In this document: piece after piece, positions 1 through 8,320 of the stretch
Layout of the letters: every line of letters begins with the position of its first letter
How positions within the stretch are numbered: the stretch's first letter is position 1
Source of the DNA: Chryseobacterium joostei
GTDB taxonomy: Bacteria > Bacteroidota > Bacteroidia > Flavobacteriales > Weeksellaceae
Direction: 5' to 3'
Length of the DNA: 64,000 nucleotides
Assembly (NCBI RefSeq): GCF_003815775.1
Contig: NZ_CP033926.1
Span: forward strand, 1,178,001 to 1,242,000
The notes under the pieces: generated by a model
The model's database searches: none
The model's input: only the letters and a program-made list of their open reading frames with translations
What the model was told of the DNA's origin: nothing
Translations under genes and position numbers: made by a program

Positions 1-3000
1 TAGAATTCAGCTTATTGAAAGCTTCCAAGGCTCCTGCATGGTTGACAACTTTTGAACCGAACCAACCCCAATCATTGAGATTCTGTTTCCAGTAAACACC
101 TTGTGTTTTGGTATCTGTAGAGGTTTCTTTAAGGTAAGTCATCAGTTTATCCGATACCTCTTTCATTCCGTAGTCATTCATTAATAAAGCAGCACGGTGA
201 AGTCCGAAGAATGTAAAATCAGTGATCTTAGCCGTTTTTGCTTGTTGCTTCACGAGAGATTTCAAGGTGGCACCTTTTCCTTTTAAAGGATATTGCTTTT
301 CCCAGTAGTTTCGGGTATCAAGATACTCAAGAACCCAATTGCTCCATACATTTACTTTTTTAGTATCTGAATATTTACTGATTTCAGTATCCACATACTG
401 AGTTAATTTCGATACCAGTTCTTTTTGTTCCGAACCTTGATAATCCTCTACATTATCTTTTAACCAGGAATTGATCTTTCCAAGGCTTTTAAGGATGTAC
501 AATGATGTTCCGTAAGAACTTGGATATCCCGGATACCATGAGAATCCACCATCTGGATTTTGTAATTTTTTAAACTCATCCCAATCCTGATTGATAGAGT
601 TTTTCATTGTATTGGTATCAAACAAGAGCGCCAGTTTCTGCATTTGTTCATTCTCATTCTTACTGTCCAATACCCAAGGTGTTTCTTCCAGTAGCAGTTG
701 TTTCAGTTCCTGATTTTTTTCAAGGTTTGAATTTAATAATCCTTTGCTTTGATATTCTTCGAAAATGGTTTTCATTTTCGGATTGGCCTTAAATATTTCT
801 GAAGCCAGTACATCTGCAAACCATTTGTTGAAGATAACATCTGCAGAACTATTTTGGTCACTCTTCAAGCTAGGAAGAGCGAACATAATTTCCCAGATTG
901 GATTGGTAGTCAATTCCAATGTATTGGAGACATTTGAAATTGTTGTTGAAGTAGCATCTTTAAGGTTATCCAACACAAATGTTTTGGTTTCCCCTTCTTT
1001 TACAAAAACAGGAACAGCATCGGTAACCAGCATTCTGTTCGGTAACACGGCAACTGCCTGTTGTTCTCCATCAGAATAAGCTCCTGCTTTGGCAACTACT
1101 TTTAAAATAATCGAAGAAACATTGTTTGGAACCTTTAGCTTCCAGGTTAATGCTCCGTTTCCGTTTTCGGCCAAATCAAAATTTTGAACTCCTGAAGCTG
1201 CACCAAATTTTGAAGAGATATTTTCGTTTGTGAATGCATCCAGAATTTGTAATTCTGCAGAGCCACTCAGCTTTTTATCGGTAAGGTTTGACAATTTTGA
1301 CTGTAAGTTCAATTCATCCCCTTCTCTTAAGAATCTAGGATAGTTTGGCGTTACAGAGAATTCTTTCTGTGTTACCACTTCTTTTTCTAGAGTAGCAGAT
1401 CTGGCATCCTTGGTATGAGCAAGGAACATCAGCTTCCATTTTGTAAGAGCTTCCGGTGATGTGAACTCAAAGCTTACATTTCCTTCTGCATCTGTTTTTA
1501 GATTCGGGTAGAAGAATGCTGTTTCATTTAGGTTTTGGCGTACAGGCACTTTATCTAAAGATTCTTTTTGTTGGGACTGTTCTACAGCTGCATCTGCAGC
1601 AACACTAATTCCCGCCACTGAGCCAGCAAATGATTCCTTTTTTTGTACACCAAGTGCCATTACAACAACCTCCTCAATATCTCTAGTAGTAACAGTATCT
1701 TTAGATCTGACAGAAAGTGCCGGAGGAACAGCTCCACGTTTTCTTGGGCTTCTTACAGCATTTTCACCTAGATTATAGTATAGGCTGCCATCAAACCAGT
1801 TAAAATTAGGAACGTCAACATATATACCATTATAGTATTCCTGTCTTTTCTGATATCTTTTCTGCAACAGATAATCCTGCATAGTATAAGATGAAATCAT
1901 AGTAAATGGTGTGTATAACTTCTCCCAGTTATAATCATTTTTAGCAAACTGATCCAGAGACATATCATACATATTGGCCAATACCTCTGCATTTACTTTT
2001 TCCTTGTCATTTCCGGTAACTTTAATGGTCCATTTTTCTTTTGAATTAGGTTCCAGTTTATCTCTAAAAGTAACTGTTTGTATTTTTAAAGGCTTCTCTG
2101 TATCTTTTATTTTTAGGGCTGCACTCTGTGTTTCCACATCGTTAAATGCAACCAATTGAAACTGAAGGTTAAGTTCTGATACACTCTTCTCTTTTGGAAT
2201 ATTGGCGGTATACTCTAAAATTCCATTTTTCAGCTGATGGGTTTCTGAAATGGTTTTTCCAGATCCATCCTGAACAAAAACATTTACCAAAGCATCAGGA
2301 ATCGCAGAATACACATAAACTTTTGTTTTCTCACCTCTTGTTACTTCATCCTTTGGAGCAATTACCGTAAGGAATGTTTTTTGAGACGGTTTTAGTAAAT
2401 TTTTATCCCAAACACTGAAATATTGAGCTGATCTTATGGTATCCTTTCCTTCAATATTGAACAATTCCAGCTGATAATCTCCGGCTTCCAGCTTTCCTAA
2501 ATCAAGGCTAGTCGAAAGTTGAGTGTTATCCGTTGACGCCGGTTGTTGTCTATCCGTAATTACTTTTTCTGTTTTCCAGTTTTTAATCTCATCATTTTTA
2601 TCAAACATGTCGTGTGGAAACTTGCTGATAAATTCATTTTTTGAATATTTAGGTAAATTCTGAACCTCAGATTTAAAGTTATTTCTAAAAATTCTGTCCA
2701 GAGCTGCCAGCTTTGACAACTTCACCTGATATGGTTTTTTAAGATTTTGTTCGTTATAGTTTTTTGTTTCTACTTTAAGTTTCACATTTTCATCACTGAA
2801 AGCATTTTTAACATCATCTGCTTTAATGTAATGAGAAACTGAAGCCACACTCAGCTGTGTATTGGCAGACTGTGTTTCACCATTAATATCTGTAACAGAG
2901 GCATTGATTTCATAATTATCAATCTGTATTCCCTCTAGTTTTTCATCTTTCTTTAGATCCAGACGAATAACAAATTCTCCTTTTTCATTGGTTTTAGCTT

Positions 3001-5161
3001 CTCCCAGAATTGAGTTTTCATTATCATCACCTCTTGGATACCACCAGAAATATCTCCATCTGATATTATGTTTCTTGATCTCGTAGTTCACCGTGGTATT
3101 GCTTAATGCTACACCAGAGAACATCATAGCTCTCCCTTTAAGCTCTATGGTTTGGCCATATTTATATTCGTCTTTTACAGGTTCAAAGGTTACTTCAAAC
3201 TTTGGTCTCTTGTATTCCTCTACCCTGATATCTTTATACCCATCGCTTTCACCATCCGTATTCAGATAGAAAACCCCATTTAGTTTTCCTTTTGGTAAGG
3301 TAAAACTTCCATGATAAGATCCAAATTCATTGGTCGTAAATTTTTGTGAAGAAACTTCCTGATTATTGGCATCCAATAAGGTTATTTTTTGCTGTAATCC
3401 TGAAACTACAGACTCTATTTCCTTATTCAGCTGTGTATTCACTACCTTGAAGTATACAATCTGCCCCGGTCGGTATATGGCTCTGTCTGTGAAGATTTGT
3501 GCCTTTGTACGGGATTCTTTGTTAGGATTGTAATCTTCCGTATTAGTTCTGTTTCCATACACCTGCATGATCTGAAAATCATTCGTTTTAGGTTGTTGGA
3601 TAAGGAAAGTTCTATAATATTCTTTACTAGCAGTGACAGGAAGCTGGAATACTCCTTTTTCATTGGTTTTGCCCTCAATTTTGTTAACCGAGTTATTACC
3701 TGCAAATTCATGAAAAGTAAGGTTTTCACTTATGACAGGTTTTCCGTTTTCACTGTTAACCAATTTCAATTCATCAGACAGCGAGTTTCTTGAAGATTTG
3801 TTTTGATAAATGATTTTGCTTCCGGAAACAATGAAGTAAAAATTCTGTTGAGAATCAACATCATTAGTTTTATCATTTTCACCGCCCACTGAATATTCTA
3901 CAACATAAATTCCTGACGGAAGTGGTTTAATTTCCAATGAAGTTTTATGAAGCTTATAATCCTTAGCATCTGAAAGCTGGTAGTTTTCTTTTTTCACCAG
4001 ACTCTTTTTTACATTTTTGAAGTTCGTACTTCCATAGGAATTCTGTACATACTTCATCAATGATGTAAAATCTTCTTTTACTTCATAAATGTTTAATGAA
4101 AAATCTGTAACATTTTGATATTCTGCTACAAAATGAATGGGTAGATTATTTTGAGTCTGCTTTTCATATTTAATGGTTAACGACGGATTTTTAATCTGTG
4201 TTTCCTTACTTTTAATATTTCCGATGAAAGGAGACTTCGGATACTCGCTTTTTGCCTGTTCTGCAATAGCAAGTGCTTCCTTAAATTTATCTTTCATGAC
4301 AAGTTCAGTCATGATATCTTCCATGATCACCACTTTGTAATCTCCTTCTACATTAGATTTAGCAAGATTCTGAAGCTGTTCAAGCTTATCTTTACATTGA
4401 TTGAAGTTGCAGTTCTCAACCAATTTTTCTTTCATAAAATACAGCTTGGAATTTCCGTTGTTTGAGGCAATCAAGTCATCGAAGATGGCAGTAATTGAAG
4501 TACGGTTTTCTGTAAGCTCATTTTTGGTAAAAAGATTATTCTCTGATAAAAAGCTAATTTTTTTAAGTGCATACCAATCATAAAGACTTGGGAAGTAGGC
4601 AATATCCTTTGTCCCAGAAAACAACGTCTTATACTTTTCCAATGAAGCCTTTTTCAGTTCCTGTTTCTGTTGATCCAGTTCCTGGTAGCTTTTGGTTAAA
4701 TAATTTTTAAAATCAAGCTTTGACCATGTTTCAATCTGTGAAACATCCTGTGTATTGATATTGGTTCTCCCATTGATTTTCCAATAATTCTGGTTGTAGT
4801 AATCCAGAAAAAAGCTGTTCAGAAGAACTTGATAAACGAGTTTCTCTTCTCCTTTCAGTTTTCCCTCAGCATCCTGAAGTTTACTGAAGAACTTTGAAGC
4901 CGAATCATTCTTTTCATCGTCTACGGTTTGCTTTACAATGCTGAACTCTGCTTTCAGGGAACGGATCAGCTGAATTGTATTATTTTCTTTCATGGCTTTG
5001 TTTTCTAGGTCCAAAATAATGGGAAGATTAGATTTATAAGCTCCTTTCTGACTATTTTCTGCTATCTTTTTCCACTGGTCATCGTAATATTTCTGTGCAA
5101 AAACCGGTGAAAAGCCTAGCGATAAAAGCGAAAGCATAAATATCTTGGAAAATCTTTTCAT
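1..5161 (-). CDS. alpha-2-macroglobulin-like secreted protein (C-terminus beyond window)
   Basis: The reading frame starts at ATG 5161 with a signal peptide (MKRFSKIFMLSLL... ending ...PVFAQ) and stays open to base 1, giving about 1720 residues without a stop. The middle holds MG-type repeats (for example RAIYRPGQIVYFKV near residue 560) and the C-terminal part resembles the alpha-2-macroglobulin complement-like helical domain. Family members trap proteases in the periplasm, normally with a CxEQ thioester. At the matching place (bases about 850-900) the frame reads ALPSLKSDQNSSADVIFNKW with no Cys-x-Glu-Gln, so this copy seems to lack the thioester. A segment near residue 1160 (bases 1640-1690) reads IEEVVVMALGVQKKE, which looks like the plug motif of SusC/RagA receptors. 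The start lies only 18 bases from the divergent gene at 5180. The family call is firm; the role is inferred. Confidence 0.85.
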   Translation of the reverse strand, partial: MKRFSKIFMLSLLSLGFSPVFAQKYYDDQWKKIAENSQKGAYKSNLPIILDLENKAMKENNTIQLIRSLKAEFSIVKQTVDDEKNDSASKFFSKLQDAEGKLKGEEKLVYQVLLNSFFLDYYNQNYWKINGRTNINTQDVSQIETWSKLDFKNYLTKSYQELDQQKQELKKASLEKYKTLFSGTKDIAYFPSLYDWYALKKISFLSENNLFTKNELTENRTSITAIFDDLIASNNGNSKLYFMKEKLVENCNFNQCKDKLEQLQNLAKSNVEGDYKVVIMEDIMTELVMKDKFKEALAIAEQAKSEYPKSPFIGNIKSKETQIKNPSLTIKYEKQTQNNLPIHFVAEYQNVTDFSLNIYEVKEDFTSLMKYVQNSYGSTNFKNVKKSLVKKENYQLSDAKDYKLHKTSLEIKPLPSGIYVVEYSVGGENDKTNDVDSQQNFYFIVSGSKIIYQNKSSRNSLSDELKLVNSENGKPVISENLTFHEFAGNNSVNKIEGKTNEKGVFQLPVTASKEYYRTFLIQQPKTNDFQIMQVYGNRTNTEDYNPNKESRTKAQIFTDRAIYRPGQIVYFKVVNTQLNKEIESVVSGLQQKITLLDANNQEVSSQKFTTNEFGSYHGSFTLPKGKLNGVFYLNTDGESDGYKDIRVEEYKRPKFEVTFEPVKDEYKYGQTIELKGRAMMFSGVALSNTTVNYEIKKHNIRWRYFWWYPRGDDNENSILGEAKTNEKGEFVIRLDLKKDEKLEGIQIDNYEINASVTDINGETQSANTQLSVASVSHYIKADDVKNAFSDENVKLKVETKNYNEQNLKKPYQVKLSKLAALDRIFRNNFKSEVQNLPKYSKNEFISKFPHDMFDKNDEIKNWKTEKVITDRQQPASTDNTQLSTSLDLGKLEAGDYQLELFNIEGKDTIRSAQYFSVWDKNLLKPSQKTFLTVIAPKDEVTRGEKTKVYVYSAIPDALVNVFVQDGSGKTISETHQLKNGILEYTANIPKEKSVSELNLQFQLVAFNDVETQSAALKIKDTEKPLKIQTVTFRDKLEPNSKEKWTIKVTGNDKEKVNAEVLANMYDMSLDQFAKNDYNWEKLYTPFTMISSYTMQDYLLQKRYQKRQEYYNGIYVDVPNFNWFDGSLYYNLGENAVRSPRKRGAVPPALSVRSKDTVTTRDIEEVVVMALGVQKKESFAGSVAGISVAADAAVEQSQQKESLDKVPVRQNLNETAFFYPNLKTDAEGNVSFEFTSPEALTKWKLMFLAHTKDARSATLEKEVVTQKEFSVTPNYPRFLREGDELNLQSKLSNLTDKKLSGSAELQILDAFTNENISSKFGAASGVQNFDLAENGNGALTWKLKVPNNVSSIILKVVAKAGAYSDGEQQAVAVLPNRMLVTDAVPVFVKEGETKTFVLDNLKDATSTTISNVSNTLELTTNPIWEIMFALPSLKSDQNSSADVIFNKWFADVLASEIFKANPKMKTIFEEYQSKGLLNSNLEKNQELKQLLLEETPWVLDSKNENEQMQKLALLFDTNTMKNSINQDWDEFKKLQNPDGGFSWYPGYPSSYGTSLYILKSLGKINSWLKDNVEDYQGSEQKELVSKLTQYVDTEISKYSDTKKVNVWSNWVLEYLDTRNYWEKQYPLKGKGATLKSLVKQQAKTAKITDFTFFGLHRAALLMNDYGMKEVSDKLMTYLKETSTDTKTQGVYWKQNLNDWGWFGSKVVNHAGALEAFNKLNS

Positions 5162-5179
5162 ATATATTAAATTTGATAA

Positions 5180-5935
5180 ATGAACATTTTAAAAATACTG
5201 AAAAAATCCGTTATAGACAGTCAAGTTTACGTATCCTTAATGGGAACACTTTTTGCAGTATTTTTCATGAAAGAGCAAAACACATTCCGTTTGCCTACTG
5301 TTCTTCTAATTTTCATTACCTATTTCAGTGGTTATCTTTACACTAAGTATCAATATACAAAGCATTTTTTCAAAATTCTGGTTTTAAATGCGGTTGCTGG
5401 AATTATCTGCGCTTTTCTGATCATTCACAATCATAATGAAATAAGACTGTTAAAGTGGTTTGTAATTGTTGTTTTAGGATTGCTCTACAACAGCTTTTTT
5501 CTTGATGTTTATATCCGAAAAATTCCTTTGCTAAAAGTATTTTATGTAGGATTGGTCTGGGCATTGGTTAACTGCTGGCTCACCCTTCCGGAATTCAGTC
5601 TGCCCATTTTCCTGATCAGCTTTTTCTACATCACGGCATTGGTACTTCCATTTGACATTCGGGATATGAATAGTGATACTGTACAGACTTTCCCCATGTT
5701 AATAGGCATTCAAAATACAAAATACATTGCCTATGCCCTTGTCTTCATAAGCAGCCTTATAGGTGTTTTTTACCTTAAGCCTCTTTATGCCATTTCATTT
5801 TTTTCATCTACTATTATCACTTATATTCTTATTTATTACTCTGAAAATAAAAGAGATGACGCTTATTTTTCATTCGGTGTGGAAACTTGTTCAGCACTTC
5901 CTTTTTTATTTTTACTAATAATGGAGTATTTTTGA
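5180..5935 (+). CDS. UbiA-like integral membrane protein
   Basis: The 251-residue product is almost wholly hydrophobic, with about seven or eight membrane segments. The segment LPFDIRDMNSDTVQTFPMLIG (residues about 155-175) matches the second Asp-rich loop of UbiA prenyltransferases (DxxxD, followed by a 'FP' turn and a next helix). The first Asp-rich motif is not clear, so catalytic activity is uncertain. UbiA enzymes move isoprenoid chains to aromatic acceptors in the membrane. Its stop is 3 bases before recF, so it is probably co-transcribed with recF and the two genes that follow. A plain 'hypothetical membrane protein' would be the cautious alternative. Confidence 0.65.
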   Translation: MNILKILKKSVIDSQVYVSLMGTLFAVFFMKEQNTFRLPTVLLIFITYFSGYLYTKYQYTKHFFKILVLNAVAGIICAFLIIHNHNEIRLLKWFVIVVLGLLYNSFFLDVYIRKIPLLKVFYVGLVWALVNCWLTLPEFSLPIFLISFFYITALVLPFDIRDMNSDTVQTFPMLIGIQNTKYIAYALVFISSLIGVFYLKPLYAISFFSSTIITYILIYYSENKRDDAYFSFGVETCSALPFLFLLIMEYF

Positions 5936-5938
5936 CGA

Positions 5939-7018
5939 ATGATTATCAAGAAGCTTTCCCTTTACAATTTCAAGAACCACTCTGAGAAAAAGTTTGAATT
6001 TTCCCCGCAAATTAACTGCTTTGTGGGTAATAATGGTGCGGGAAAGACTAATATTCTGGATGCACTGCATTATTTATCAGTAGGTAAAAGCTTTTTGGGA
6101 AATACAGATTTGAACAACATCAAAAAGGAAGAAGATTTTTTCACTATTGATGCTGAAATTCAGAACGAAGATAGTGAAGATATCATTAGAATTACCCAGC
6201 CTAAGGAAGCCAAAAAAGTCATCAAAAAAAATGATAAAAGCTATGACAGACTTGCTGATCATATTGGGTATTTACCCAGTGTAATGATTTCACCTTATGA
6301 TTCCAATCTTATTTCAGACTCTGGAGAAAGCAGAAGAAAGTTTTTGGATTCCATGATCTCTCAAACGGATTCCGAATATCTTTTTGATCTGATACAATAC
6401 CAAAAAACCATTCAGCAGAGAAATGCTTTATTGAAATATTTTGCCAAAAACAGAACCTGGGACAAGGATTCTTTAGAAATCTACGACGAACCGATCACTC
6501 GATTTGGAACAAAGATTTTTAATAAAAGAAAAGTATTTGTAGAGCAATTAAATCCTATTGTACAGAATTTTTATCAAATTATTTCCGGAGGAAAAGAGAC
6601 GGTTTCAGTTATCTATGAATCTCATTTACTTGAAAATACTTTTGTAGCGCTTTTAAAGGAAAGCATTGAAAAAGACCGTATGCTTACCTACACATCCAAG
6701 GGGATTCACAAGGATGATCTTCTTTTTGAAATGGATCATGTGCTCATCAAGAAAATTGGTTCGCAGGGACAGCAGAAATCATTCCTTATTTCACTTAAAC
6801 TTGCTCAGATGAGTCTTGTTAAGGAACTTACAAAGAAAACCCCAATTCTTTTATTGGATGACATTTTTGACAAACTTGATGATACCAGAGTTTCTCAATT
6901 AATAGAATTGGTAAATAAGGAAAGCTTTGGACAGATATTCATTACGGATACTCACAGGGAGCGAACTGAAAGTGTCGTAAAAAAAATAAATGAGGAAAGT
7001 ATTATATTTGAGGTATGA
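5939..7018 (+). CDS. recF: DNA replication/repair protein RecF
   Basis: The 359-residue protein begins MIIKKLSLYNFKNH, typical of RecF, and has a Walker A motif GNNGAGKTN at residues about 30-38. The ABC signature region SQGQQKSFLISLKLAQ is near residue 275, and the Walker B with D-loop, PILLLDDIFDKLDD, near residue 303. Length and domain order are normal for RecF, an SMC-like ATPase that loads RecA at gaps through RecFOR. It starts 3 bases after the UbiA-like gene and its TGA overlaps the next ATG (ATGA at 7015-7018), so the genes are likely coupled in translation. Confidence 0.96.
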   Translation: MIIKKLSLYNFKNHSEKKFEFSPQINCFVGNNGAGKTNILDALHYLSVGKSFLGNTDLNNIKKEEDFFTIDAEIQNEDSEDIIRITQPKEAKKVIKKNDKSYDRLADHIGYLPSVMISPYDSNLISDSGESRRKFLDSMISQTDSEYLFDLIQYQKTIQQRNALLKYFAKNRTWDKDSLEIYDEPITRFGTKIFNKRKVFVEQLNPIVQNFYQIISGGKETVSVIYESHLLENTFVALLKESIEKDRMLTYTSKGIHKDDLLFEMDHVLIKKIGSQGQQKSFLISLKLAQMSLVKELTKKTPILLLDDIFDKLDDTRVSQLIELVNKESFGQIFITDTHRERTESVVKKINEESIIFEV

Positions 7019-7683
7019 TCTCAAGGGTATTTATCATCGTATTTTCACTGTTTTTCACGTTTTCGTTCAGCCAAAAAAAGAAGAAAGCGAAAGATTTGCT
7101 TGCTGAAATCCACAGGTATCAACATGGTGAAATGAATACAGACTTTAAATCTATTCCTTTACAGAAAAGAATGTCTAGATTTCCGTTTGATAAGGCTGCC
7201 AAGGTTAAAATTATTTCCTACAACCTAAACTATAAAGGAGCAAAGGGTTATACACCGCCTCCCCCACCGCCGGTAACTAAGCAGGATTCCATTAATCTGA
7301 ATACGTATTATGAGAATCTTAAAAAATATAAATCTGTTGAGATAGAAGACCTTATTAAGGAGAGCAGCCCTAAAGGTATACAAGAGTCAAAAACCCTTAC
7401 ATTCACTGAAATTTCTGAACTTAGTGATGTTCTGTTTAATACCTGTCACAAATATTATGTATCTTATACATCTCAAAGCGGATGTTTTTTCCCTAGGAAT
7501 GCCATCTTGTTTTATGATGAACATGATAAGGTTTTTGCTTATTTTGAGATTTGTTTTGAATGCTCCGGAATAGAATCATCTCCAAAAGATATGATGGATT
7601 CTTTCGAGACCTGCGAATTTCTTTATCCTGATCTGGAGAAGTTTTTTAAAAATAAAGGTTTAACCACCAAATACGTACCGTAA
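7015..7683 (+). CDS. secreted protein of unknown function
   Basis: This 222-residue protein opens with a clear Sec signal peptide (MISRVFIIVFSLFFTFSFSQ) followed by a lysine run. A proline stretch (YTPPPPPPVTKQD) lies near residue 80-92. The C-terminal half has Cys residues in SQSGCFFPRN and FEICFECSG. I do not recognise a family. The ATG overlaps the recF stop by 4 bases, so it belongs to the same transcript. It is probably periplasmic or surface-exposed. Confidence 0.75.
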   Translation: MISRVFIIVFSLFFTFSFSQKKKKAKDLLAEIHRYQHGEMNTDFKSIPLQKRMSRFPFDKAAKVKIISYNLNYKGAKGYTPPPPPPVTKQDSINLNTYYENLKKYKSVEIEDLIKESSPKGIQESKTLTFTEISELSDVLFNTCHKYYVSYTSQSGCFFPRNAILFYDEHDKVFAYFEICFECSGIESSPKDMMDSFETCEFLYPDLEKFFKNKGLTTKYVP

Positions 7684-7690
7684 AAGTAAA

Positions 7691-7984
7691 ATGAAGAAGA
7701 AAAAACGTGAATATCAATCCTCTGAACTTGTAAAATCTTTTGCAAGAATCTATGGCTTTGAAGATAAACTGATAGCTTTTGACATTAAAGACTTTCTTGA
7801 GGACTATCTTGATGAAAGCCTTTTCCGTGAGATCAAAAGTGTGAATATTGAAAATAAATGCATCATTATTAAAATTGATTCTCCATTACTTAAAAATGAT
7901 TTTAAAATGCGTAAGACCTTCTATCTGAAGAAATTCCAGGATAAATTTGGAACAGAACAGTTTCATGATCTTCAGATATTCTAG
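7691..7984 (+). CDS. DUF721 (DciA-like) protein
   Basis: The 97-residue product has the layout of Bacteroidota DUF721 proteins. An N-terminal helix (residues about 10-30, LVKSFARIYGFEDKLIAFDI) is followed by a beta-alpha-beta core in which IIIKIDSPLLKNDFKMRK resembles the KH-like fold segment with its conserved 'L...' strand. DUF721 includes DciA, which helps load the replicative helicase in bacteria lacking DnaC. Its place next to recF agrees with such a role, since recF and DUF721 genes are often neighbours. It starts 7 bases after the previous stop and probably ends the operon. Confidence 0.75.
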   Translation: MKKKKREYQSSELVKSFARIYGFEDKLIAFDIKDFLEDYLDESLFREIKSVNIENKCIIIKIDSPLLKNDFKMRKTFYLKKFQDKFGTEQFHDLQIF

Positions 7985-8088
7985 AATTTCCCCTGCTCGT
8001 CTATGCTGTAAGTAAGAATTATTTAATAATTATATCACTAAATACAGAAATAATGTAATATATTTAAGGTTCACAAAATTATTACATC

Positions 8089-8253
8089 ATGAAAACAGTA
8101 CTTACATCAAAAAAATTATCCAGAAACAATTTAAAGGCTATTCAGGGTGCAGGGCAAATGGTATGTTGTCTTGTTAGCTGTGGAGACACCAGTCAATGCA
8201 TTTTTTGGGAACAATTACCCGCAGAATGTCCGGAGTTCCCTTATTGCCTTTAA
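8089..8253 (+). CDS. bacteriocin-like small peptide with Chryseobacterium-type leader
   Basis: This 54-codon gene runs from ATG 8089 to TAA 8251-8253. It encodes MKTVLTSKKLSRNNLKAIQG followed by AG, then a Cys-rich tail with six cysteines (VCCLVSCGD, QCIF, ECPE, YCL). The leader pattern 'KKLSR..LK.I.GAG' is typical of a family of small bacteriocin-like proteins common in Chryseobacterium, often in several copies per genome. The GAG is like a double-glycine-type cleavage site. No modification enzyme or ABC exporter lies next to it. A strong hairpin terminator follows. Its function as a bacteriocin is unproven. Confidence 0.75.
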   Translation: MKTVLTSKKLSRNNLKAIQGAGQMVCCLVSCGDTSQCIFWEQLPAECPEFPYCL

Positions 8254-8275
8254 AAGCTATACAATAGACTAAAAT

Positions 8276-8313
8276 AAAACGAGGCGATCTTAGCATTAAG
8301 ATCGCCTCGTTTT
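8276..8313. terminator. bidirectional intrinsic terminator
   Basis: A 17-bp perfect stem (AAAACGAGGCGATCTTA, loop GCAT, then its complement) ends in a T run on both strands. It separates the small peptide gene (plus strand) from the convergent Gcr gene (minus strand) and can stop transcripts from both sides. Confidence 0.92.
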
Positions 8314-8320
8314 ATTTTTA

